Assembly (NCBI GenBank): GCA_947589705.1
Contig: CANQCO010000007.1
Coordinates: 1-36,184 of the forward strand
Length of the DNA: 36,184 nucleotides
DNA from: Candidatus Gastranaerophilales bacterium
GTDB taxonomy: Bacteria > Cyanobacteriota > Vampirovibrionia > Gastranaerophilales > Gastranaerophilaceae
Reading direction: 5' to 3'
Of this stretch, positions 9,168-16,620 are shown piece after piece (within the stretch, counting starts at the first letter, position 1; each line of letters opens with the position of its first letter). A model generated the notes under the pieces. It saw only the letters and a list, made by a program, of their open reading frames with translations. It ran no database searches and had not been told where the DNA came from. A program made the position numbers and the translations under genes.

Positions 9168-9644
9168 ATGAGAATATTAGGAATAGATCCGGGGCTTGCT
9201 ATTGTAGGCTACTCTATATTAGAAATTAATAAAGATGAAACAATGCTTGTTTCATCAGGTTCAATACAAACGGATAAAAATAAATCAGACGCCTCAAGAT
9301 TATATGAAATTCAAAGTGATTTAATAACAATTATAGAAAAATATAAACCACAAGCAGCCAGTATTGAAAAACTTTTTTATTTCAAGAATCAAAAAACGGT
9401 TATTCCTGTAGCTGAAGCACGAGGGGTAATACTTTCTGTTCTTGAATCTAAATCTGTTCCGATTTATGAATATACTCCGATAGAAGTAAAACAAATGATT
9501 ACAGGATACGGCAGAGCTTCAAAAGATGAAGTGGCTAGAATTGTTGAAATGTCAATAAAATATAAAAAGCTTCCAAAACTAGATGATACATTAGATTCAA
9601 TTGCTATTGCACTTTGCTGTTCACGAACTAATAATATAAATTAA
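9168..9644 (+). CDS. ruvC: Holliday junction resolvase RuvC
   Basis: 158 aa, the normal length. RuvC is a dimeric RNase H-fold endonuclease that cuts Holliday junctions with RuvAB. The acidic catalytic residues are visible: Asp7 in ILGIDPGLA, the Glu in SIEKLFY (about 66), and the Asp pair in KLDDTLDSIAIAL (about 141 and 144). The start is fixed by the conserved N-terminus; it lies 6 nt after TATAAT with no ribosome binding site. Two genes follow at 12 and 2 nt (a membrane protein and mtnA), suggesting one transcript. ruvA and ruvB are not in the window. Confidence 0.95.
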   Translation: MRILGIDPGLAIVGYSILEINKDETMLVSSGSIQTDKNKSDASRLYEIQSDLITIIEKYKPQAASIEKLFYFKNQKTVIPVAEARGVILSVLESKSVPIYEYTPIEVKQMITGYGRASKDEVARIVEMSIKYKKLPKLDDTLDSIAIALCCSRTNNIN

Positions 9645-9656
9645 AAAGAGAAAATT

Positions 9657-10091
9657 ATGGAACAAAAATCATTAATTAAGATAATTACTATAGTTTCTGT
9701 ATTAACGGGTGCAATTACAGGTGTAGTTTCTGTTATACCGTTTTTATCTTTTCTTTTAATGATAACAGTAATGTTTTTTATGGCGCCTTTTATAATTATT
9801 TATCTTAGACATTTAAATATAATAAAAGATACACAAATTGATAAAAGCATGATTTATGGTGCAATATCAGGTTTTACAGGTTTTATCGGATATTCTTTAA
9901 CTTTCTTCCCGATTGCTTTTATAATTGACAGCATATTTAAAACTCAAACATTTTTTTGGGTTAAAGTTGTATGTCAGAACTTTTTATTTACTTTAACACT
10001 CATATTTTGTACTTCATTACTTTGTGCAATGTTTAATGCTTTTTCCGGCTTTTTAACTTCATATACAATACAATATATAAATAAGAGGTAA
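9657..10091 (+). CDS. Four-helix integral membrane protein, unknown function
   Basis: 144 aa, not recognised. Four hydrophobic segments are evident at about 7-28, 30-50, 66-90 and 103-135, with short charged loops (RHLNIIKDTQIDKS, KTQTFFW) and a basic C-terminus (NKR) that would lie in the cytoplasm. Glycine-rich patches (AISGFTGFIGY) suggest tight helix packing. No catalytic motif or periplasmic domain is seen. It sits 12 nt after ruvC and 2 nt before mtnA and is probably co-transcribed with both. Its role cannot be deduced from these neighbours, which belong to unrelated pathways. Confidence 0.75.
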   Translation: MEQKSLIKIITIVSVLTGAITGVVSVIPFLSFLLMITVMFFMAPFIIIYLRHLNIIKDTQIDKSMIYGAISGFTGFIGYSLTFFPIAFIIDSIFKTQTFFWVKVVCQNFLFTLTLIFCTSLLCAMFNAFSGFLTSYTIQYINKR

Positions 10092-10093
10092 AC

Positions 10094-11149
10094 ATGACTT
10101 TTAAATCAAAAATAAAAACAATTGAATGGATAGATAATTGTTCAAAAATGATAGATCAGACAATTCTTCCAAATGAGTTTAAAACGGTAGATATAAAAAC
10201 ATCGGATGAAATGTATTTTGCAATAAAAAATATGATAGTAAGAGGAGCGCCTGCTATCGGTATAGCAGGCGCCCACGGTATGGCATTGGCTGCAATTGAA
10301 CTTGAAAAAAACACTTCCAAAAAAGAAGAATTTATAAGGAAATTAGAAGAAAGAGCAGATTTTATAAAATCATCCCGTCCTACTGCCGTAAATCTTATGT
10401 GGGCTGTTGATAAACAAATGAAGCTCGCAAAAGAAATTCAAGGTAGTATTAAAGAAATAACACAAGCAATTATTGAAAACGGTATTAAACTTGAAAATGA
10501 AGACATAGAAATAAATAAAAGAATGGGAGATTTTGGAGCCGAAGTTGTTCCAATAGGAGCAGGAATATTAACACATTGTAATGCAGGCGCATTGGCAACT
10601 GTAGGATATGGCACGGCACTTGGAGTTATTAGAAGTGCTTTTGCAAAAGACCCTTCAATAAAAGTATTTGCCGATGAAACAAGACCAAGACAGCAAGGTG
10701 CAAGACTTACAACTTGGGAGCTTACACAAGACGGTATTCCCACTACTTTAATTACGGACGGCATGTGTTCTTACTTTATGTCAAAAGGCTTAATTGATAT
10801 GGTTGTAGTCGGGGCTGACAGAATTGCCGCAAATGGTGATACCGCTAATAAAATCGGAACATATACCGTAGCTATTGCTGCAAAATACCATAATATACCA
10901 TTCTATATAGCAGCACCTCTATCAACTATTGATATATCAATTAAAACAGGAAAAGAAATTCCAATAGAAGAACGCTCTCATGATGAAGTTACACATATCA
11001 ACGATGATTGGATTTGTGCTAAAAATGTTAATATTATTAATCCCGGATTTGACGTTACACCTAATGAATTGATTACAGGAATAATAACAGAAAAGGGAAT
11101 ATTAAAACCAAACTTTACTGATTCAATAAAAAAAGTTTTTGAAAAATAA
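10094..11149 (+). CDS. mtnA: S-methyl-5-thioribose-1-phosphate isomerase
   Basis: 351 aa, full length. It converts 5-methylthioribose-1-phosphate to 5-methylthioribulose-1-phosphate in salvage of methylthioadenosine, and belongs to the eIF2B-alpha-like superfamily. Diagnostic motifs are MIVRGAPAIGIAGAHG (about 48-63), GILTHCNAGALATVGYGTALG with the catalytic Cys, ADETRPRQQGARLTTWEL, and VVGADRIAANGDTANKIGTY with the catalytic Asp. It is third in the ruvC operon. The rest of a classical methionine salvage set (mtnB/C/D or mtnW/X) is not visible; the class II aldolase at 0.75 kb might act on its product. No terminator is seen before the ompH promoter. Confidence 0.93.
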   Translation: MTFKSKIKTIEWIDNCSKMIDQTILPNEFKTVDIKTSDEMYFAIKNMIVRGAPAIGIAGAHGMALAAIELEKNTSKKEEFIRKLEERADFIKSSRPTAVNLMWAVDKQMKLAKEIQGSIKEITQAIIENGIKLENEDIEINKRMGDFGAEVVPIGAGILTHCNAGALATVGYGTALGVIRSAFAKDPSIKVFADETRPRQQGARLTTWELTQDGIPTTLITDGMCSYFMSKGLIDMVVVGADRIAANGDTANKIGTYTVAIAAKYHNIPFYIAAPLSTIDISIKTGKEIPIEERSHDEVTHINDDWICAKNVNIINPGFDVTPNELITGIITEKGILKPNFTDSIKKVFEK

Positions 11150-11161
11150 ACTACAGGTTAT

Positions 11162-11190
11162 TTGAAAAGAATAAAGAAAAATGTTATAAT
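11162..11190 (+). promoter_or_regulatory. Promoter of the first ompH-like gene
   Basis: TTGAAA (11162-11167), a 17-bp spacer, then TATAAT (11185-11190) with an upstream TGT giving an extended -10. This is one of the best sigma-70-type promoters in the window. An AAGGAG lies at 11204-11209. Confidence 0.8.
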
Positions 11191-11215
11191 TTGCATAACG
11201 TAAAAGGAGAGAAAT

Positions 11216-11692
11216 ATGAAAAATAATTTAAAAGTATTAACGGTTGCAATCGCTGCATTTGCTCTAGGTCTTGCAGCAGGTAATTATGCTATATCTGCAG
11301 TTCCAGCAACAACACCAAACTTTAAAGTTGCAGTTGTAAATGTTCCTCTATTAGTTGAATCTTCAGCTCAAGTTAAAGCTTTAAAAGCTCAAAATGAAAA
11401 AAACCTTCAAGAACTTAAAAAATTAAGTGATACTGCTACAAAAGCAATCCAAGCTGAAAAAGATAAAACTAAACAAAAAGCTTTACAAGACAAATATCGT
11501 AAAGATTTTGATACAAAAAGAACAACAATGGCTAAAAGCTATGAAACTAAACTTGTTGAAATAGATAAAAGTATTTCGGCTATAATTAATACACAAGCAA
11601 AAGCAAAAGGTTATGATTTAGTTTTAGCTAAAGGGGCAGTATTATCAGGCGGAACTGATATTACAAATGAAATTGCCAAACAAGTTAAATAA
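11216..11692 (+). CDS. OmpH/Skp-family periplasmic protein (copy 1)
   Basis: 158 aa. An N-terminal hydrophobic segment (about 7-27, ending AISA) is a signal peptide or anchor. A beta strand KVAVVNVPLLVES opens the OmpH domain, followed by a long Lys/Gln/Glu-rich coiled coil (about 58-125), then the family's closing GYDLVLAKGAVLSGGTDITNEIAKQV. Skp-like proteins form jellyfish-shaped trimers that hold unfolded outer-membrane proteins. It has its own strong promoter, a good Shine-Dalgarno and a hairpin terminator, so it is likely well expressed and monocistronic. A shorter relative lies at 12864, on the far side of the DAHP synthase gene. Confidence 0.85.
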   Translation: MKNNLKVLTVAIAAFALGLAAGNYAISAVPATTPNFKVAVVNVPLLVESSAQVKALKAQNEKNLQELKKLSDTATKAIQAEKDKTKQKALQDKYRKDFDTKRTTMAKSYETKLVEIDKSISAIINTQAKAKGYDLVLAKGAVLSGGTDITNEIAKQVK

Positions 11693-11710
11693 ATAGAAAT
11701 CAATATAAAA

Positions 11711-11740
11711 AAAGAAAGGCTTAAAGCCTTTCTTTTTTTT
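11711..11740. terminator. Bidirectional terminator between ompH-like 1 and DAHP synthase
   Basis: AAAGAAAGGC and GCCTTTCTTT pair across TTAAA, flanked by A and T runs on both strands. Confidence 0.88.
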
Positions 11741-12751
11741 TTAGAATTTTTTCTTAACCACTTCAGCGAGAGCTTTTAAGTCTTTAAATAAAATTGCGAA
11801 ATCATCGGGATAAAGTGACTGTGCGCCATCACAAAGAGCGCAATCAGGATTATTATGAACTTCTATAATAAGTCCGTCACAACCTGCAGCAACAGCAGCT
11901 TTTGACATAGGAGCTACTTTATCTCTTAATCCCGTAGCATGACTTGGGTCTACAATAATCGGCAAATGGCTTATTTTCTGTACAACAGGAATAGCTGAAA
12001 TATCCAACGTATTTCTTGTCATATGTTCAAATGTTCTTATTCCTCTTTCGCAGAGTATCACATCTCTATTCCCGCCCGACATAATATACTCAGCCGACAT
12101 AAGCCATTCTTCAATTGTTGCACTTAAGCCTCTTTTTAGCATTACCGGCTTTCTTACTTCTCCTAAACTCTTTAAAAGGTTAAAATTTTGCATATTTCTT
12201 GCACCAACCTGCAAAATATCAACATATTGAAGGAACATAGGTATTTGAGAAACTTCCATTACTTCTGATGTAACAGCCATATTATATTTATCAGCAACTT
12301 TTCTTAAAATTTTAAGTCCATCTTCGCCAAGCCCCTGAAAAGCATAAGGTGAAGTTCTTGGTTTAAAAGCACCGCCCCTTAGAATTTTAACACCGCAATC
12401 ATGCAGTTTTCTTGCAGTTTCATCCACCTGTTCATAAGTTTCAACACTGCATGGACCTGCTATCATCCCAATATTTCCGCCGCCAAATTTAACTCCGTTT
12501 ACATTAATTACGGTATCTTCCGGTTTAAATACTCTGCTGACAAGTTTATACGGAGAAGTTATCCTTATAACCTCTTCTACTCCTTCAAGCAGTTCTATAT
12601 CACGTTTATCAATAACTTTTCTTCCGACACATCCGATTACCGTATGGTCTTCACCTTTTGATACATGCGCATCAAAACCTTTTTGTTTTATAAAATCAAT
12701 AACTTTATTTATCTTTGCCTCATCAGCCTGACGCTGCATTACAATAAGCAT
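11741..12751 (-). CDS. aroF: 3-deoxy-7-phosphoheptulonate (DAHP) synthase, type I-beta
   Basis: 336 aa. It condenses phosphoenolpyruvate and erythrose-4-phosphate, the first step of the shikimate pathway. The N-terminal ~65 residues form a ferredoxin-like/ACT-like regulatory domain (LIVMQRQADEAKINKVIDFI) as in the Thermotoga-type enzyme. The TIM-barrel motifs are GPCSVE, LRGGAFKPRTSPYAFQGLG, MLKRGLSATIEEW, LCERGIRTFE and VDPSHATG. The regulatory domain implies feedback control by aromatic amino acids, as known for this subtype. An AAGGAG precedes the ATG, and a minus-strand TATAAT at 12777-12782 would start a leader of about 20 nt. No other aro gene is adjacent; both flanks are OmpH-like genes. 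Confidence 0.94.
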   Translation of the reverse strand: MLIVMQRQADEAKINKVIDFIKQKGFDAHVSKGEDHTVIGCVGRKVIDKRDIELLEGVEEVIRITSPYKLVSRVFKPEDTVINVNGVKFGGGNIGMIAGPCSVETYEQVDETARKLHDCGVKILRGGAFKPRTSPYAFQGLGEDGLKILRKVADKYNMAVTSEVMEVSQIPMFLQYVDILQVGARNMQNFNLLKSLGEVRKPVMLKRGLSATIEEWLMSAEYIMSGGNRDVILCERGIRTFEHMTRNTLDISAIPVVQKISHLPIIVDPSHATGLRDKVAPMSKAAVAAGCDGLIIEVHNNPDCALCDGAQSLYPDDFAILFKDLKALAEVVKKKF

Positions 12752-12812
12752 ATTCTTAACTCTCCTTTGTATATTGATTATATTACAGACATAAAAAATT
12801 TGAATGTTAAAC

Positions 12813-12841
12813 TTGTCTTTATTATTTTACTTTGTTAAAAT
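12813..12841 (+). promoter_or_regulatory. Promoter of the second ompH-like gene
   Basis: TTGTCT, a 17-bp spacer, then TAAAAT with an upstream TGT. The predicted start near 12848 lies after the track ATG at 12804, supporting the downstream start at 12864. Confidence 0.6.
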
Positions 12842-12863
12842 TGTATTAATAAAGGAGGATATA

Positions 12864-13316
12864 ATGAAAAAGTTTAAATTAATTTTAGCCGCATTAATAA
12901 TAATGTTTACAGTTTCATTAACAGCTAATGCCTATACTATTGGTTATGCCGATTTCCAAAAAGTTCTCTCAGAATACAGCCTTGCTAAAAATACCTATAA
13001 AGACTTAGACAATAAAATTCTTGAACTTCAACAATATTCAATTGATAAGGATAAACAATACAAGACAATTGAATCACCAATACAAAGAAAAACTTTTGAA
13101 GATCAAGTAAAAAAAGAACTTGAAACAAAAGAAGAAAGAATATACAACTTAAAAGTAAGTAAAGAAAATGAAATAAGAAATAATATTCTTGCTGCGTCAA
13201 AAGCCGTTGCCACTAATAAAAAATTAGATGTAATTTTAGATTACGGAGTTGTTTATGCAGGCGGTGTTGATGTTACTAACGATATTATTCAATATTTAAA
13301 TTCGCAAAAGAAATAA
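12864..13316 (+). CDS. OmpH/Skp-family periplasmic protein (copy 2)
   Basis: 150 aa from the ATG at 12864, chosen because AAAGGAGG lies 6-7 nt upstream and a clean signal peptide follows (FKLILAALIIMFTVSLTANA, cleavage probably before YTIGYADF). The track start at 12804 adds 20 residues ahead of the promoter. The mature part has the opening strand TIGYADFQKVLSE, a charged coiled coil (about 40-115) and the closing LDVILDYGVVYAGGVDVTNDIIQYL, parallel to copy 1. It is probably a paralogue of copy 1 with a different signal type: cleavable here, possibly anchored in copy 1. It probably acts as a periplasmic holdase. A terminator follows directly. Confidence 0.85.
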   Translation: MKKFKLILAALIIMFTVSLTANAYTIGYADFQKVLSEYSLAKNTYKDLDNKILELQQYSIDKDKQYKTIESPIQRKTFEDQVKKELETKEERIYNLKVSKENEIRNNILAASKAVATNKKLDVILDYGVVYAGGVDVTNDIIQYLNSQKK

Positions 13317-13334
13317 GATTAATTAAACTAATAT

Positions 13335-13368
13335 AAAAGAAGCCCGAAACTGTTTAAGGCTTCTTTTT
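13335..13368 (+). terminator. Terminator after ompH-like 2, just ahead of deoA
   Basis: AAAAGAAGCC (13335-13344) pairs with GGCTTCTTTT (13358-13367) over a 13-nt loop, then a T-rich tail. The next ATG (13390) follows by only about 22 nt. The downstream gene must therefore rely on readthrough or on a promoter overlapping this hairpin; TAATAT at about 13330 is the only candidate. Confidence 0.75.
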
Positions 13369-13389
13369 ATTTATTTTTTAGGAGTTTGT

Positions 13390-14691
13390 ATGAAAATTAT
13401 TGATATTATTGAAAGAAAAAAACTTGGTTTTGAACTTAGTGAAGACGAAATAAGATTTTTTATTAACGGAATAATGGATAATACCATAGAGGATTATCAA
13501 ACAAGCGCACTGTTAATGGCAATATATTTTAAAGGTATGACGCTTGATGAAACGGCTTATCTCACAAAATATATGGTAGAATCCGGAGAAACTCTCAATT
13601 TATCGGATGTTTCAAATAATATCATAGACAAACACTCAACAGGAGGAGTAGGAGATAAAATAACATTAATTTTCCTTCCTTTAATGGCAGCAAGCGGAAT
13701 GTATACGGCTAAATTATCAGGGAGAGGTCTCGGGCATACAGGTGGAACAATTGATAAACTTGAATCAATCCCCGGTTTTAGAACAGATTTATCCATAAAA
13801 GAATTTAAAGAAAAAGTAAAAAAATATAAAACTGCCATAGCTGCACAGACTTTGTCTTTAGCACCTGCCGACGGTAAATTATATGCCTTAAGAGATGTTA
13901 CTTCGACCGTTGATATTATTCCATTAATAGCTTCATCAGTAGTATCAAAGAAAATTGCTTCAGGTGCCAATCATATAATATTGGATGTAAAATACGGCTC
14001 AGGAGCTTTTATCAAAACTCCTCAAGATGCAGTTAAACTGTCTGATATTATGGTGCAAGTCGGCAAACGTTTAAACAGAAATATTTGCGCTGTTATAAGC
14101 TCCATGAATCAGCCTCTCGGAAGAGCTATAGGTAATTCTGTAGAAATTCAGGAAGTCATTGAATTTTTAAAAGGCAATATAGAAGACGATTTAAAAGAAA
14201 TTACATATACACTTTGCCACTGTGCTTTTGAAAAAGCAGGTAAATTTAAAACAAAAGAAGATTCTTTCAAATATCTTGATGACTTAATTTCAAGCGGAAA
14301 AGCTCTTGAAAAATTTAAAGAAATTATAATTTCCCAAAATGGAGACCCTGATATTATTGATGATTATTTAAAACTTCCTCAAGCCTCAATTAAATATGAA
14401 ATAAAATCCGAAAAAGACGGATTTATCAAAAATATCGACGCACTTAAAATAGCAAAAGCTTGCAAAAATTTAGGCGCAGGACGAGAAAAGAAATCGGATT
14501 CAATAGACTACAGTGCAGGGATTTATTTAACACAAAAGCAATCTGAACCGGTTAAACAAGGTGAAACTATTGCCGTTTTATACACCAATAAAAAATCGGC
14601 AATTAAAGAAGCAGAGAAACTGGTTCTCTCTGCTTATGAAATTACCGATAAACAATATAAAAAATCTTCTCTGATATATAAAATTATTTAG
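13390..14691 (+). CDS. deoA: Pyrimidine-nucleoside/thymidine phosphorylase
   Basis: 433 aa, matching Bacillus-type pyrimidine-nucleoside phosphorylase (Pdp) more than E. coli DeoA in length. It cleaves thymidine, deoxyuridine or uridine with phosphate to base plus (deoxy)ribose-1-phosphate. The phosphate- and substrate-binding motifs are KHSTGGVGDKITL (about 81-93), KLSGRGLGHTGGTIDKLESIPGF (about 107-129) and LYALRDVTSTVDIIPLIASSVVSKKIASG. The C-terminal alpha/beta domain (about 340-433) is complete. AGGAG lies 5 nt before the ATG. It follows the terminator of the ompH-like gene closely, and its end overlaps the convergent gene by 8 nt. Confidence 0.92.
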   Translation: MKIIDIIERKKLGFELSEDEIRFFINGIMDNTIEDYQTSALLMAIYFKGMTLDETAYLTKYMVESGETLNLSDVSNNIIDKHSTGGVGDKITLIFLPLMAASGMYTAKLSGRGLGHTGGTIDKLESIPGFRTDLSIKEFKEKVKKYKTAIAAQTLSLAPADGKLYALRDVTSTVDIIPLIASSVVSKKIASGANHIILDVKYGSGAFIKTPQDAVKLSDIMVQVGKRLNRNICAVISSMNQPLGRAIGNSVEIQEVIEFLKGNIEDDLKEITYTLCHCAFEKAGKFKTKEDSFKYLDDLISSGKALEKFKEIIISQNGDPDIIDDYLKLPQASIKYEIKSEKDGFIKNIDALKIAKACKNLGAGREKKSDSIDYSAGIYLTQKQSEPVKQGETIAVLYTNKKSAIKEAEKLVLSAYEITDKQYKKSSLIYKII

Positions 14692-15106
14692 CACTTATAG
14701 TTTTGGCATTATTGGCAACAAGTAACTCTTCAAGGATATCACAACACTCGGAAACCAATAAAGAACAATGATGTCGTCTGTCTTTTGAATGAAAATCACT
14801 ATAACCGCTGCTCAAAACTTTACAACATGTAACTTTATGTTTTTGAATAAATTTTTCATAAAATTCTTTAGCAAGTGCTCTTGCTTTTTTCCCGTCACGG
14901 CTGTCATTTCTGCCGAACATCGCACCTAAAACCATTTGTGAACCTGCTACTGCACCGCATAAACATCTTACGCCCATACCGCCTGAAAATGATGTTGCTA
15001 TACTAACAGCCTCCTCTGATATATATCCTTCATCAGCTGCCGCTTTTACTATCGACTCCGAACATGAATAGCCCTCCATAAAATATTTTACTGCTTTCTC
15101 TTTCAT
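14684..15106 (-). CDS. C_GCAxxG_C_C family protein (Cys-rich, probably redox)
   Basis: 140 aa. The family's spaced cysteines are present: YSCSESIV (Cys15), GVRCLCGAVAGSQMVLG (about 48-64), VTCCKVL (about 96-97) and HHCSLLVSECCDILEELL near the C-terminus. Members often stand near redox or metal genes, and some are thought to bind iron-sulfur or other metals; no reaction is established. No signal peptide is present, so it is cytoplasmic. GGGAGG before the ATG is a strong Shine-Dalgarno. The gene converges on deoA with overlapping ends. Upstream lies a 243-bp gap occupied by a repeat-like stretch. Confidence 0.82.
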   Translation of the reverse strand: MKEKAVKYFMEGYSCSESIVKAAADEGYISEEAVSIATSFSGGMGVRCLCGAVAGSQMVLGAMFGRNDSRDGKKARALAKEFYEKFIQKHKVTCCKVLSSGYSDFHSKDRRHHCSLLVSECCDILEELLVANNAKTISAK

Positions 15107-15132
15107 GTTTTCCTCCCATCTTGTTTATTCGG

Positions 15133-15240
15133 TATCGTAAATTTTTACTCAGCTAACGCATACAGGCTCAGTCATCCTCACTACGTTGCGGTGCTTCGCT
15201 TTGTAACACCTTAGGCTTATCGTAAAAATTTACTCGGACA
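15133..15240. repeat. Repeat-like intergenic element with two TATCGTAAA..TTTACTC copies
   Basis: Two near-identical direct copies of TATCGTAAA(TT/AA)TTTACTC lie at 15133-15150 and 15218-15235. Each core is itself nearly palindromic. They bracket a locally GC-richer segment (about 15171-15210, CACTACGTTGCGGTGCTTCGC) unlike the surrounding AT-rich gaps. Part of this resembles 16573-16618 and 24061-24117. It has no ORF and no transposase. The remainder of the 15107-15349 gap is AT-rich and carries the promoter of the next gene. Confidence 0.5.
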
Positions 15241-15298
15241 ATTTTATTCGTACAATTTATATTTTACTTATTTTTTCTTTATAAAACAACTATAACGC

Positions 15299-15327
15299 TT
15301 GAAATTTCATGAAAAATATGTTACAAT
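15299..15327 (+). promoter_or_regulatory. Promoter of the phosphodiester glycosidase gene
   Basis: TTGAAA (15299-15304), 17 bp, then TACAAT (15322-15327) with TGT in front, an extended -10. AAGGA follows at 15336-15340, 9 nt before the ATG. Confidence 0.75.
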
Positions 15328-15349
15328 TGTAGTATAAGGAAACATTAAT

Positions 15350-16573
15350 ATGTACGCATTGGCTCAGGAACAAAATATTTGTTTCGAGAAAATGGCAGGC
15401 AGACTGGGACTGATTATTTTGGCACTAGCTGTTTTCTCCGGAGGAGGTATGCGTTTAAGTGCGGGAGAAAGCACTATAAATTACTATATTCAAAATGAAA
15501 TTAAACAAAAAGAGCAGACTAATGCTCTTTTTTTATTGAAAAAACAGTGGAACAGCGAAATTAAACAAAAATATAAATTACATAAAGTAAGAGAAATATC
15601 TGACGGAATAGTATACGTTGGAATAACAAAAAATATCAAATCAAGAAAAATAAAAATAAATGTAGCGGAAATCAACAGAAATATAAATCCGAATATAGAA
15701 ATAGCACCCAAAATGGCTTCAAATAAACTGCATGCCAGAAGTAAGATAAACAACATAGCAGGTAACACAAAAATTGCGGTAAACGGAACATATTTCAAGC
15801 AGGATACGGGAACTCCGTTAGGAACGCTTGTAATTAATAATAAAATAATAACGGGACCTATATATGAAAGAGTAGGACTTGGAATAGGAAAAAACGGGTT
15901 TAAAACATCAAGAATAGCATTCACGGGTAAAATTAAAAAAGGTGAAAGAGAAATAAAGATTAACAATATTAATCAGCCGAGAATGTTATTTTCACAAGTA
16001 TTATTATACACAAACGTATGGGGCGAAAAATCACCGTTAACAAAAGCACAAACAAAGCATATTGCGGTTAAAGGAGGTATAATAACGGCAATATCAAATA
16101 ATCCTGTATTAATACCTAAAAACGGGTATGTTATTTCCGCACCGAAAGAAAAAGTTCAAGGTTTAAAACTCGGAGACAAAATAGAGATAACGTACGGAAT
16201 TACTCCAAAATGGAAAGGAATAAACCACATAATAAGCGGCGGACCTTATTTAGTAAAGGACGGTCAAATATATATTGATGTCAAAAGTGAGAAATTTTCT
16301 TCCATAACAGGCAGAAACCCTAGAACCGCAATAGGATATACAAAGAATAATGTATTGATTATGGTAACCGTTGACGGAAGAAAAGAAGGAACAACGGGTG
16401 TTACATTAACAGAACTAGCAAGTATAATGAAACATTTAGGCTGTTATGAAGCAATTAATTTAGACGGCGGAAGCTCGACAGTGATGTACGTGGACGGCAA
16501 TGTCATATCAGGCAGCAATATTAAAAATTCCGCTGCAATAAGTAATGCGCTTACCGTAAGAGTTAAAGCTTAA
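15350..16573 (+). CDS. Phosphodiester glycosidase (NAGPA) domain protein, envelope-anchored
   Basis: 407 aa. A hydrophobic segment at about 20-34 (LGLIILALAVFSGGG) after a short charged tail suggests a signal anchor. The linker includes a Lys/Gln-rich stretch (about 48-70). The PF09992-type domain fills the C-terminal ~290 residues, with VNGTYFKQDTGTPLGTLV, HIISGGPYLVKDG, RNPRTAIGYTKNNVLIMVTVDGR and INLDGGSSTVMYVDG. The family is named after the lysosomal uncovering enzyme, and bacterial members act on exopolysaccharide or wall glycan phosphodiesters. The substrate here is unknown. The gene is monocistronic with a good promoter, has no hairpin terminator, and has repeat-like sequence on both sides. 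Confidence 0.88.
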   Translation: MYALAQEQNICFEKMAGRLGLIILALAVFSGGGMRLSAGESTINYYIQNEIKQKEQTNALFLLKKQWNSEIKQKYKLHKVREISDGIVYVGITKNIKSRKIKINVAEINRNINPNIEIAPKMASNKLHARSKINNIAGNTKIAVNGTYFKQDTGTPLGTLVINNKIITGPIYERVGLGIGKNGFKTSRIAFTGKIKKGEREIKINNINQPRMLFSQVLLYTNVWGEKSPLTKAQTKHIAVKGGIITAISNNPVLIPKNGYVISAPKEKVQGLKLGDKIEITYGITPKWKGINHIISGGPYLVKDGQIYIDVKSEKFSSITGRNPRTAIGYTKNNVLIMVTVDGRKEGTTGVTLTELASIMKHLGCYEAINLDGGSSTVMYVDGNVISGSNIKNSAAISNALTVRVKA

Positions 16574-16620
16574 TCCACTGTCTTAGCCCACTGCGTTGTG
16601 TGAAAATTTTCTCGGACAGC
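16573..16620. repeat. Degenerate partner of the 15.2-kb intergenic repeat
   Basis: CACTGCGTTGTG followed by TGAAAATTTTCTCGGACA resembles CACTACGTTGCGGTG and GTAAAAATTTACTCGGACA at 15179-15240. It occupies the whole gap between two convergent genes, with no T-run to make it a standard terminator. Confidence 0.4.

Noticed and set aside
15171-15240. tRNA-like or small RNA gene in the GC-richer stretch before the glycosidase gene
   Set aside because: No T-loop GTTCRA motif, no cloverleaf and no promoter pointing into it; repeat-like resemblance to two other gaps fits better.
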